From the NCBI GenBank assembly GCA_016721565.1, contig JADKHW010000011.1, positions 1-64,000 on the forward strand: a DNA stretch of 64,000 nt. The letters run 5' to 3'. This DNA comes from a bacterium (GTDB taxonomy: Bacteria > Electryoneota > RPQS01). The position numbers and the translations under genes were made by a program. This document shows, in pieces, positions 51,699-60,600 of the stretch. Position 1 is the first letter of the stretch. The number at the start of each line of letters is the position of its first letter. The notes beneath the pieces are model-generated. The model saw nothing but the letters and a program-made list of their open reading frames with translations, was not told where the DNA came from and searched no databases.

Positions 51699-53754
51699 TT
51701 ATTTCACCAGCAAGATCTTCTGCGTCAAAGCGCGCGAACCGTTTGTCAATTGTATCAGATACACACCGCTGGCGACTTGATCGGCCTGCCACGTCACACG
51801 ATGCGCGCCAGCCTCAAGCTTTTCGTTGTTCACAAGCGTTGCGATCTTTTGGCCCATCACGTTGTAGATCGAAAGCGAGAGTTCGCGCGACTGAGAAACT
51901 TCAAACGGAATCTGCACCACGTTGTTAAACGGATTCGGGAACGGATTGCCGAGCGTGAATTCGGCTGGAATGGTGTAGTCACTTCGCGGCGCGGCATCAG
52001 AGCTTGTTGTAGCAGTTACTTGCACGTCATCCAAGAACCACTCGGTCGCGTAGTCACCGCGATAGCGCCACGCGAAATAGGCGTTGCTACCCGCAAGCGC
52101 CGTCGCATCAATAACGACCTGCTCCCATGATTGGGCGGCGTCATCGAGTTCCACGATCTGCGTGAAGTTATTGCCGTCTGTTGAATAATAAACGGCATGC
52201 AAATCATAGTACTGCGGCGTCACATAACAGTTGTGCTGCCAAAACGTCAATGAAACTGCAGTAGCGTTCGCTGGAATCGTAATTTGCGGAGTGTAAAGCC
52301 AATCATCCAACAAGCCAACGCCTTGTTCGTCGTCGTGCCATAAACCATTCTGACCACCATGTGGTGTCGCGCCGCAATCTGGTGCGCCAAAATCGAGGAA
52401 TCTCCAGCCCACGCCGTTTTGACCGTCTTCTTCAACAGTCCAGCCTTCGGAGCTGTTCTCCATCGGACCATCAAACAACACCGTTTCACCGCCGCCGCCA
52501 CCCTGACAATTGTATTGCAGAGCGGCCAGCGCGTTAATGCGGCCATAACCAAACACGACATCCCAACCCGGTGTGCCAAGATCAACCGCCGTTTCTTGCA
52601 AAGCGTCGCGTACGCGATTCGGCGGACATCCATGCGCCAAAATTAACGCAGCAAGTCCGGCTACATGTGGAGCCGCCATCGAGGTTCCTTGCCAGAATAC
52701 GTACGCGTCGCCGTCACCGTTGCGAACTGTTGAAAGAACACCGTCAACGTAGCCGTCCTGATTCAAATCCTGATCGGTGTTACCGCCCGGCGCTGTGACG
52801 TCAAGTTCCGATCCCTTGTTGGAATAGGGAGCAATCGCATCCTGCAAGGCCGTTGCGCCAACCGCGATGCATGCCGTGTATGCTGCTGGATACGAAACAT
52901 AATCCGCATTGTCATTTCCCGACGAAACCGCCATCACCACATTCGCCGCCGCGCATTGCTGCACCGCGCCGGTTAGCGGCTGACCCGGATCAATAGGAGG
53001 AGTATTGTTAGGATTACCAAAACCTAAGCTCGCGTTGACAACATCGGCTCCCTGTTGCGCTGCCCATGCAAAACCGTTGGCGATCGCTTCAATTGAACCT
53101 GAACCTGCGTTGTCCAACACACGCACTGGCATCAATGTGCACAGCGGTGCAACACCCGCGACTCCTGTACCGTTGTTCGTTGCGGCGAAGATCGTTCCCG
53201 CTGTGTGCATACCGTGAGAATCCTGAAGGTTCGGTTCTTCGGGATTGTTGTCATTGCTGATGAAGTCGCGCGGATTCGTGCGGGCAACTCCGGCGAAATC
53301 TTCGTGATCAAATTGCCAGCCTTGGTCGAGCACAGCAACCACAACACTCGGATCACCGCGCGAAATATCCCAAGCTTGCTCCATTCCGATCAACGGATAG
53401 TGCCACTGATACGAATAATACTGATCGTTCGGCACATAGTGCGCCTGCGCGATGTAATTGTAGTTTGCCCACATTACTTCGTCCTGCGCGCGGAAAAACT
53501 CCACGCCCTCGCGTGTGGAAGTACTCACCTCGACCCGATAGAAGTCCAATAACTCTGAATAGCTTCCTACTTTGCCGCCGCTGTGTGTGATAATCTCGTC
53601 AATCTTCGATTGCGGAATCGCTTTCGAAAAACGCCACCAGCACATGATTCGGCACGAACTCGTAATACGGTTCGCCATCCGCGCCCAGCGGTTTTGACTT
53701 GGCAAATGCGCACACAGCCACCAACAGCACAATCAGAATTATAAGTCCCTTCAT
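51699..53754 (-). CDS. Subtilisin-family (S8) protease with T9SS C-terminal domain, frameshifted as read
   Basis: About 684 aa. ATG 53754 (GGGAGAA upstream) opens a signal peptide (MKGLIILIVLLVAVCAFA) and YEFVPNHVLVAF; the frame then breaks at an A5 run (53627-53631) and continues as SKAIPQSKIDEIITHSGGKVGSYSELLDFY, the propeptide. The S8 triad: Asp in VVAVLDQGWQFDHEDFAG, His in DSHGMHTAGTI, Ser in GTSMAAPHVAG. A jelly-roll domain follows (ENSSEGWTVEEDGQNGVGW...FLDDVQVTAT). The end carries NPFPNPFNNVVQIPFEVS, NVMGQKIATL and ASGVYLIQL, the T9SS domain. Extracellular protease, probably nutrient-scavenging. A one-base change at the homopolymer restores the frame. Confidence 0.9.
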
Positions 53755-53776
53755 CCAACTTCTCCCTGTTCTTGGT

Positions 53777-54929
53777 TTATAGATCATCATCATCGTTTGA
53801 GGCTTGCTGCCTCGAGCGTGCAAACTTCCCTTGCGCACCTAACAGCAAGAACGCGCGCACGAATTCGTCTAAGTCTCCATCCATCACTTTCTGAATGTTT
53901 GAAGTTTCCGCGCCTGTCCGGTGGTCTTTCACCATCTGATAAGGCTGGAAGACATACGAGCGAATTTGATGCCCCCACGCAATTTCGGTCTTGGAATTCT
54001 CTATTGTCGTATTTTTTGCGCGCTCTTCATCGAGATAGCGTTGATACAACCGTGCATACAAAACTTTCATCGCCGAATCTTTGTTGCGATGCTGCGAACG
54101 ATCCGTCTGACACGTCACCACAATATTCGTCGGAAGATGCGTAATGCGAATCGCGGACTCCGTCCGGTTTACGTGCTGCCCACCCGCGCCTGACGCACGG
54201 AACGTATCAATGCGCAAATCTTCGGGCCGCACTTCAATTTCGGGAACCTCTTCCACTTCGGGATAGACAAACACACTCGCAAAAGAAGTATGCCTGCGCG
54301 CATTCGAGTCAAACGGCGAGATGCGCACCAGTCGATGCACGCCTGTTTCAGCCTTGCAATAACCGTACGCAAATTCGCCTGAGACTTCAATCACCGCCGA
54401 TTTGATGCCCGCTTCTTCGGCAGGTTCCAAATCGAGCACGTCCGTTTTCCATCCGCGCTGTTCTGTCCATCTCATGTACATTCTGAACAGCATCTCAGCC
54501 CAATCCGATGATTCCGTTCCACCTGCCCCCGGATGAATATGAATAATTGCGCTGCGAGAGTCGTTCGAGTCCTTCAACATCGCGCGCGTTTCCAAATCAT
54601 CAAACAGTACCGCGAATTTCTTCGCTTCGTTGTCTAAATCGTTCTCACCGAATTCGTCCGGTGACTCCTGTGCCAGCTCGCGCAACGCATCCAAATCCCC
54701 GAGCGCCGACTCGACTTTGCGATAGGCCTGCACCCACGATTTGTGATCGGCAATTTGCCGCAACACCTTTTGCGCCTGCTCTTGGTCGTCCCAAAAACCT
54801 GCTCCACCAGACAGTGTTTCTAATTTCTCAATTTCCGACAGCCGCTTGGCGTAGTCAAAGTGACCTCCGCAAAACGTCCAACTTCGGTCGATACTCCGCG
54901 ATCTGCTGTGTCAATTCTTCAGGTTTCAT
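53777..54929 (-). CDS. prfB: Peptide chain release factor 2 (programmed frameshift)
   Basis: RF2, which terminates at UGA and UAA. Codon 25 is an in-frame TGA: the first 24 codons (MKPEELTQQIAEYRPKLDVL...) end CTT-TGA-C, and +1 slippage gives DYAKRLSEIEKLETLSGG..., then the main frame to 53777. GGAGG lies a few nt before the site, as required. The SPF tripeptide recognising the stop is in RISPFDSNARRH, and the catalytic GGQ in SGAGGQHVNRTESA. Total about 383 aa after frameshifting, normal for RF2. The EamA gene lies just upstream. Confidence 0.95.
54850..54872 (-). promoter_or_regulatory. prfB programmed +1 frameshift site
   Basis: Minus strand: CGGAGG, then TCA, then CTT-TGA-C. The internal SD-like GGAGG stimulates slippage of the CTT codon when TGA is read slowly, giving autoregulation by RF2 level. 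TGA is at 54857-54855. Confidence 0.92.
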
Positions 54930-54935
54930 GTCGCT

Positions 54936-55829
54936 CTATTTGTTCTTTGCCGCGGCCAACGTGCCGCGATTCCGCATAACATAAAGTATCACCAACCCCG
55001 CAATAATCAAAATCGTCGCGGGAATCACCTCCGGCGTAATCGGTTCGCCGAGAATAAGCGCTCCCGATGCCAACGCAATCAACGGGTTCACCAGCGTGTA
55101 CGTATTTGCCTTAGCCGCCGGAATTTTCGACAGCAAGTATGCATAGGCCGTCATGGCGATTATCGATCCCAGCACAATCAAATACGCCATTGCGCCAATC
55201 GCTTTTGCGCTCGGATGAATGTCCCATGACTCGCCGATTGAAAGTGAAATCACGACAAATGCTGCTGCTCCAGCAAGCATCTGGATCGCGGAAACCGTTG
55301 TCGGAGCAAGTCCCTTGCCGTGCCTGCGTACACCGAGCGATCCCAGCGTCCACAAAATCGGGCAGACCAGCGCGGCCACAATTCCCGGCCACTGCGAGCC
55401 TGAAACGTTGAGATTGTTGTGATGCAAAACGTAAATACCCGCCGTCGCGAGCAAAATTCCAAGCATAGAGAACTTGTCAAGCTTCTCCGTGCTTGGAAAA
55501 AACAGCGCACCCAAAATCGCCGCCCACGTCGGACTCGTTGCAACCGTCAAAGCTGTCAAGCCCGAGTCCATGTATTGTTCGGCAAAATTCACCAATCCGT
55601 TCCCGCCCGCGAGCATCAGCACTCCGGTCAGAGCCAGAAATCCCCATTGCGATTTGCTTTTCGGTAGCGCCGCGCGATTCTTAAGCAAGAACGGCAGAAA
55701 CACCACGCCCGATATCGCATATCGAACCGCGCCTAACATGAACGGCGGAAATCCCTCCAACGCCACCTTGATAACAAGGTACGTCGTCCCCCAAATAATG
55801 CACAGCGCCAAGTAAGCGACTACAACCAT
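54936..55829 (-). CDS. EamA/DMT-family transporter
   Basis: 297 aa with ten predicted transmembrane helices in two EamA repeats: YLALCIIWGTTYLVIKVALEGFPPFMLGAVRY opens the first, and GIVAALVCPILWTLGSLGVRRHGKGL opens the second. The conserved NPLIALASGALILGEPITPEV ends the second repeat. Drug/metabolite superfamily exporters move amino acids, nucleotides or other small molecules; substrate unknown. It lies 6 nt before prfB, so the two may be co-transcribed. Confidence 0.9.
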   Translation of the reverse strand: MVVVAYLALCIIWGTTYLVIKVALEGFPPFMLGAVRYAISGVVFLPFLLKNRAALPKSKSQWGFLALTGVLMLAGGNGLVNFAEQYMDSGLTALTVATSPTWAAILGALFFPSTEKLDKFSMLGILLATAGIYVLHHNNLNVSGSQWPGIVAALVCPILWTLGSLGVRRHGKGLAPTTVSAIQMLAGAAAFVVISLSIGESWDIHPSAKAIGAMAYLIVLGSIIAMTAYAYLLSKIPAAKANTYTLVNPLIALASGALILGEPITPEVIPATILIIAGLVILYVMRNRGTLAAAKNK

Positions 55830-55857
55830 AGACGACCGCTGTGCCTATGAAAACTCA

Positions 55858-57468
55858 TTAATACTTCTTCTCGACTTTGCAATCGGGATAGTAGTGCACT
55901 AAAATCTGGAGCGCGTTCATCCCTCTGCTCGCCATTTGTGCAGCTCCTGCCTGACACATTCCAACTCCGTGCCCCCAACCGGCGCCGGTGAACACAAGCT
56001 CCATCGGATTGCCCTGCGAGTCGGTCAGCACTTCCACCAAAAAGGAAGAGCTCTCCAAAGCCGTATGTGAAAGCTGTCGCCTGATTCTCAACTCGCGTTT
56101 AATCCTGAGATTTGCCAGCGAACCAAGCACTTCAACCTCCATCAAACGACCGCTCCGTCCGCGCCGAATCGGCAGAATATCGTACAACATGCCGATATCA
56201 ACGCCGGTCTTAGTTAGAATAATCTCTTCAAGCTCCGAGCGCAGCAGAGTTGTTTCCCATCTGAAATGTTTTCGGCCATAGGCGCGCGAAACGGGCAAAT
56301 CGATGCCGTCCAAATTACAGCTTGACTTGGGCCGCGACTGAATCCATCTGCGCGCACCTGATTCCGTCATCAAGTCGGGCACTTCCATCTCACCCGTGCA
56401 ATCACACGGCACGCCCTTGCCCGCATAAACCGGCGGCGTCATCCAAGTAGCCAGCACGTCTTCCGTGTGTCCGCCGCAAACTTTGGAGTAGTGCGCGTCC
56501 ACCACAATGCCGTTGTTGAACAAAATATTTCCGCGCGTGTCCGTAACGGCTTTTGTTACGGTTGGATTTTCATACGTTACGCCGCTATAGACTTGACAAT
56601 GCACATGCGCACAAAGTTCAAACGGATCATTCAAGTGCTTGATAGATTTTGTCGCAATCACCAAGCTTCTTGAGGCAATCGCCTGCGCGCGCAGCGCTTC
56701 TTCCGGATAATCCACCGGCATTTCGGTTGCCACAACGCCGCGCAGATACACGTCAATCGGAATTTCTGTCAGGGCCGCAATATCGCCCTCATGATCCACA
56801 TAAAACTCAATCATCCCCTCATAGGTGCGGTCTTCGGTCGGCTCATAAGCAAATCCAGAATTCATCCGCACACCCAAAATCGTCAACCGCGATTCCGGCT
56901 CCACAGGTACTAACCTAAATCCGTCCGTGCTCTCGTAGTGCTGTTCCAAACTCTGATCAAACATCTCAAGCCTGCCCGATGATTGCGTCAGCACTTCGCG
57001 AACCAATCTTGGCGCATAATCCAATTCAAGCTTGGCCAGCAGATGCCGCGCGTCTTCTTCAATCTGGAAATTCCCCACCTGCACGCGATAAAGTGTATTA
57101 TCGCCAATGATCTGCCCGTCGATTTCAATCGGTCCGCCAATCTGCCGCATCGCCGCTTGCAGACCGCGATCCTCAAACTGCTCCGCTAAGGCCATCGCCT
57201 CTTCACGCGTCGTGAACGATGCCACAAGCACGCTGAACAGAAACTTCGTCGGCGTACTTTTCTCGCGCAGCACACGCCACTTGAGTTGCGACGCGTCCGC
57301 TTCGCGCAAAAGTTCGCCCGAGCGCGTTTCGATCCGATAGCGGCCGGTGTACCTAAAGGTGACCCGTTCATAGCCTTCCAGTAGGCCGACGCGCACACTG
57401 ACTGGTGGTGTGAAAGGTTGAAGTTGCGTGTTCACAGGAGATGGGTAAAGGTGTTTTAGAATCTGCAA
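55858..57468 (-). CDS. SpoIID/LytB-domain protein with SPOR-like repeats
   Basis: 536 aa. The N-terminal third (KFLFSVLVASFTTREEAMALAEQFEDRGLQAAMRQ and LYRVQVGNFQIEEDARHLLAKLE) resembles SPOR-type peptidoglycan-binding units. The C-terminal half is SpoIID: IDVYLRGVVATEMPVDYPEEALRAQAIASRSL, GKVCGGHTEDV-type HYSKVCGGHTEDVL and FTGAGWGHGVGMCQAGAAQMA. Such proteins cut or stimulate cutting of peptidoglycan. No signal peptide is visible from TTG 57468 or from a GTG a few codons later, so either the start is wrong or an indel hides it. Genes on both sides are unrelated. Confidence 0.85.
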   Translation of the reverse strand: MQILKHLYPSPVNTQLQPFTPPVSVRVGLLEGYERVTFRYTGRYRIETRSGELLREADASQLKWRVLREKSTPTKFLFSVLVASFTTREEAMALAEQFEDRGLQAAMRQIGGPIEIDGQIIGDNTLYRVQVGNFQIEEDARHLLAKLELDYAPRLVREVLTQSSGRLEMFDQSLEQHYESTDGFRLVPVEPESRLTILGVRMNSGFAYEPTEDRTYEGMIEFYVDHEGDIAALTEIPIDVYLRGVVATEMPVDYPEEALRAQAIASRSLVIATKSIKHLNDPFELCAHVHCQVYSGVTYENPTVTKAVTDTRGNILFNNGIVVDAHYSKVCGGHTEDVLATWMTPPVYAGKGVPCDCTGEMEVPDLMTESGARRWIQSRPKSSCNLDGIDLPVSRAYGRKHFRWETTLLRSELEEIILTKTGVDIGMLYDILPIRRGRSGRLMEVEVLGSLANLRIKRELRIRRQLSHTALESSSFLVEVLTDSQGNPMELVFTGAGWGHGVGMCQAGAAQMASRGMNALQILVHYYPDCKVEKKY

Positions 57469-57517
57469 ATCATCGAAGCCCGCCCCGGTTCGATTCTATA
57501 CTGACAAAAGGCCAAAA

Positions 57518-58684
57518 TCAAGAAGTCGTTGCCGCGATCCCTGAATCGCACAACGCATGCAGTCCGCGCACAAGCTCTGCCGCACGCGACCGCTCAACTA
57601 ACAATAGCAATCTATTTTCCAAATGAAGCTCATCCCGAATCGCGTCCCGATAGGTGGCAAGCTCAGCCGCAATCCGGTCTGCCAGCGCGCCGACTCCGCC
57701 CGTACCCGGGCCGAACAGCGCCACCAAATCATAGCCCGACTCCATCGTTCCGGCATATTCTCTGAACAGAAGCTGTGGCTCGTCGCTCTGCTTGAACACT
57801 ACCACAGGGCTTTCCCCGCCGCGCAGGTACAGGGGGAGTACCCCTGTTTCGCGCAGAGTCCGTTCAACAAACGAAAACTCAGGCAGACTTGCAAGCGGCA
57901 AAATTGTCGCAGGGGTATGAATTACAGCACCTAACGTCCGTTTGGCCAGAGGCTTTTCCGTGATTATCGTCCCGGCCACCCCGGTTTTGGAGTTTCCGAT
58001 TGCCAATTTCATCCCGAATTCCGCCGCCATTTCCACCGCCGGAACCTGCAATATCTTGGCTCCAAACCCCATCATAGACAGGGCATCGTCATAGTCCAGC
58101 GCGGGCAACAGCTTGGCCGATGGCACCAGCTTCGGATCCGCGCTGGCCACGCCGTCCACGTCCTTCATAAACTCGACACACTCCGCCCCCAGCGCCACGG
58201 CCAGTGCCACCGCCGTGGCATCCGTCCCGCCACGGCCAAGTGTCGAGATATTCTTTTCAGTCGTAATCCCCTGATACCCCGCAATCACCGGAATCTTCCC
58301 CTGATCGAGGGCTTCCCGCACCCGCAGAGGCCGGACTTCCACAATCCGCGCCGCCGTGTGCAGTGTGTCCGTGATAATCCCCGCCTGCGCACCCGTCAGG
58401 GAGACGGAGATATCGTTTTCAATTGAGTTCAGGGCCAGCGCCAGCATCGCAATCGCCACCCGCTCGCCCGTCGAAAGCAGCACGTCCAGCTCCCGCCCGC
58501 GCGGCTCAGGATTCACCGCCCGCGCCATCGCCACGTACTGGTCGGTCGTATCCGCCAAAGCCGACACCACCACCACCACCTGCGTCCCGCTCTTCACCCG
58601 CGCATGCACCAGCCGCGCCACCTGCAAAATATCCGCAGGCGTAGCAAGCGTCTTGCCGCCGTATTTTTGGATTACCAAAGACAT
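57518..58684 (-). CDS. Aspartate kinase
   Basis: Phosphorylates aspartate, the first step towards lysine, threonine, methionine and diaminopimelate. 388 aa from ATG 58684. The amino-acid kinase domain shows KYGGKT (N-terminal nucleotide site), LSTGERVAIAMLALAL, and TLGRGGTDATAVALAVALGA; VEFMKDVDGVASADPKLVPSA is the aspartate-binding part. The C-terminal part has two ACT-like regulatory units. The first Lys motif is KYGGKTLAT rather than the usual KFGGTS, a small deviation. It begins 3 nt after the stop of the T9SS cargo gene upstream. LysC-type or ThrA-type cannot be told. Confidence 0.92.
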   Translation of the reverse strand: MSLVIQKYGGKTLATPADILQVARLVHARVKSGTQVVVVVSALADTTDQYVAMARAVNPEPRGRELDVLLSTGERVAIAMLALALNSIENDISVSLTGAQAGIITDTLHTAARIVEVRPLRVREALDQGKIPVIAGYQGITTEKNISTLGRGGTDATAVALAVALGAECVEFMKDVDGVASADPKLVPSAKLLPALDYDDALSMMGFGAKILQVPAVEMAAEFGMKLAIGNSKTGVAGTIITEKPLAKRTLGAVIHTPATILPLASLPEFSFVERTLRETGVLPLYLRGGESPVVVFKQSDEPQLLFREYAGTMESGYDLVALFGPGTGGVGALADRIAAELATYRDAIRDELHLENRLLLLVERSRAAELVRGLHALCDSGIAATTS

Positions 58685-58687
58685 CAA

Positions 58688-58932
58688 TTATTTCAACAAA
58701 AGTAATTTCTGCGAAGCCGTAAACGAACCGGCGTTCATCGTTGCAAAATAGATCCCCGAAGCGCACTCCGCGCACGACCAATTCACACTGTGCTGTCCTG
58801 CCGCAAAGCTTCCGTGCACAACTTCACCCACCAACCGCCCTTGTATATCAAACACGTTCAACTGTATGTCAGATTCATGCGCCACCGCGAACGTCAGCGT
58901 CGTGGATGGATTGAATGGGTTGGGGTAGGGAG
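58688..58932 (-). repeat. CTD-coding repeat, copy 1
   Basis: About 245 nt encoding the T9SS domain, highly similar (long identical stretches) to 60355-60600. The upstream non-coding leader of both genes (60302-60336 and 62038-62072) is also nearly identical. Confidence 0.75.
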
Positions 58933-60301
58933 GAGCAAGATTGAATTCGGCAGCAACCGGCTCATCAAAGCGAACCTCACTGGTGCGAGCATCTCCGGTC
59001 AAGTGTACAACCAAAGGCGACCACTGCGTGGTGTTGTAAACCAACAGGTCGCCTTCATACAATTCTGCACTTTCAGGCAAGAACGTAATCTGAATTCCAA
59101 TCAATTCACGGTGTGTTACCCATTCATTATCTAAGAAATCACTCCAAAAGCCATCGGGAAAGACTAATGAATCAATACGAAAACTATCAGGACCTGCGTT
59201 TGTCAACTCAAACCCACGTATGGCAAAATCACCGTGGCGTATTGTCCCAAAATTAAGCGAGTCGCGGGAGACAATCGGATAAGGTGCTTCGACGGAATAC
59301 TTCTGACCGTAAAGCGTCAAGTATCCGTCACACAATGCAACACCGTTGCGAGTTAACTCCACTTGCTGAGACCATTCGATTTCGCCCGTTTCTGTCAACT
59401 TAACCACATGTGAATAGTCGTACAAAAGAAATCCACCCGTTATCGCTGGAAGCATTCGCACGAAGCCGCCAAAATCGTCTTGCACCAGAAAGTCATCGAT
59501 GACATGATTGTCAGCATCGCGACGAGAAACTACATACGATTCTGCTCCGAGCGAACTTAACAGAACAAATTCTCCGTTCGGGTAGTAGTACACGTCTTCT
59601 GGCGATTCTTCATCAATTTCACGTGCGATGTCTCCTGCGTCACTCAAGACCAACAGCCGGTTTACACCTCCGTCTCTCGCCCATAAAGCTATGTGCCCGT
59701 TGCCGAGCGGTTGGACAGATTGAATGTATGTAAATTGACCACCGGAAAAAGTCATTGACCACAAGGAGTCTCCGGATGGTGACGAGCAGTATAGCCGAGC
59801 GAGGAATCCCACGTCATTCACGACTTCACCTGCTGTCAAGATATTCCCATTGGGGAGAATATCCAAATCCCATAAAGCCCATCCTATGCCGCCGCGATTA
59901 TGACGAAATGATGAGATATAGCCGCCGAGTGAATCAAGTCGGTAATGCCAGAAGTCATTTCCCGCCACAAGGATATCTCCATTTGGGTAAAAGGCAGCCC
60001 GCTGAAAATCATTTACATTGGCTCCGTCATAGACCCGGGTCCACAGGCTATCGCCTTCAGGAGATAAGCAGGCGATATAAGCATCCGATGAGTCATCCAC
60101 TTCACTGGCACCACGCGACATTGCCGCGCCAAAAACAAACAATCGATTTGAATATGGGTCTTCGGCTGTGCCCATCGGCACTAACCCATATAGCGAGTCA
60201 TTTGAAATTGTCAGCGTCCGCTCCCACTCCAAAATCAGCGGCTGAGCGTGTACGATTGACATACTCCATATCACCATTGCCAAACACAAGATCGCCTTCA
60301 T
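58688..60301 (-). CDS. Secreted T9SS-cargo protein, tandem paralogue 1
   Basis: 537 aa from ATG 60301, the second of two ATGs, since AGGAGG is correctly spaced only for it. A signal peptide (MKAILCLAMVIWSMSIVHA) is followed by LILEWERTLTISNDSLYG and repeated GDSLW-type units, probably a beta-propeller. A choice-of-anchor/ASPM-like domain follows (DSLNFGTIRHGDFAIRGFELTN). The last 90 residues, PYPNPFNPSTTLTF, DIQGRLVGEV and SGIYFATMN, form the T9SS sorting domain. It is a close relative of the next gene: the CTDs are nearly identical in DNA. Confidence 0.87.
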   Translation of the reverse strand: MKAILCLAMVIWSMSIVHAQPLILEWERTLTISNDSLYGLVPMGTAEDPYSNRLFVFGAAMSRGASEVDDSSDAYIACLSPEGDSLWTRVYDGANVNDFQRAAFYPNGDILVAGNDFWHYRLDSLGGYISSFRHNRGGIGWALWDLDILPNGNILTAGEVVNDVGFLARLYCSSPSGDSLWSMTFSGGQFTYIQSVQPLGNGHIALWARDGGVNRLLVLSDAGDIAREIDEESPEDVYYYPNGEFVLLSSLGAESYVVSRRDADNHVIDDFLVQDDFGGFVRMLPAITGGFLLYDYSHVVKLTETGEIEWSQQVELTRNGVALCDGYLTLYGQKYSVEAPYPIVSRDSLNFGTIRHGDFAIRGFELTNAGPDSFRIDSLVFPDGFWSDFLDNEWVTHRELIGIQITFLPESAELYEGDLLVYNTTQWSPLVVHLTGDARTSEVRFDEPVAAEFNLAPPYPNPFNPSTTLTFAVAHESDIQLNVFDIQGRLVGEVVHGSFAAGQHSVNWSCAECASGIYFATMNAGSFTASQKLLLLK

Positions 60302-60354
60302 CATAGCCTCCTTGTTCGAATGCGGGACCCACCGCTTTGTCCAAGAATGATGTG

Positions 60355-60600
60355 CTATTTCAACAAAAGTAATTTCTGCGAAGCCGTAAACGTTCCGACA
60401 TTCATCGTTGCAAAATAGATCCCCGATGCGCACTCCGCGCACGACCAATTCACACTGTGCTGTCCCACCGCAAAGCTCCTATGCACAACTTCGCTCACCA
60501 ACCGTCCCTGAACGTTAAAGACGTTTAGCTGTACATCGGATTCATGCGCCACCGTGAACGTCAGCGAAGTTGACGGGTTGAATGGGTTGGGGTAGGCAGG
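60355..60600 (-). repeat. CTD-coding repeat, copy 2
   Basis: Partner of 58688-58932. Differences are mostly silent, pointing to recent duplication or gene conversion. Confidence 0.75.

Noticed and set aside
57488..57512. GGTTCGATTC, a tRNA T-loop-like sequence
   Set aside because: No complementary T-stem, acceptor stem or anticodon arm can be built around it.
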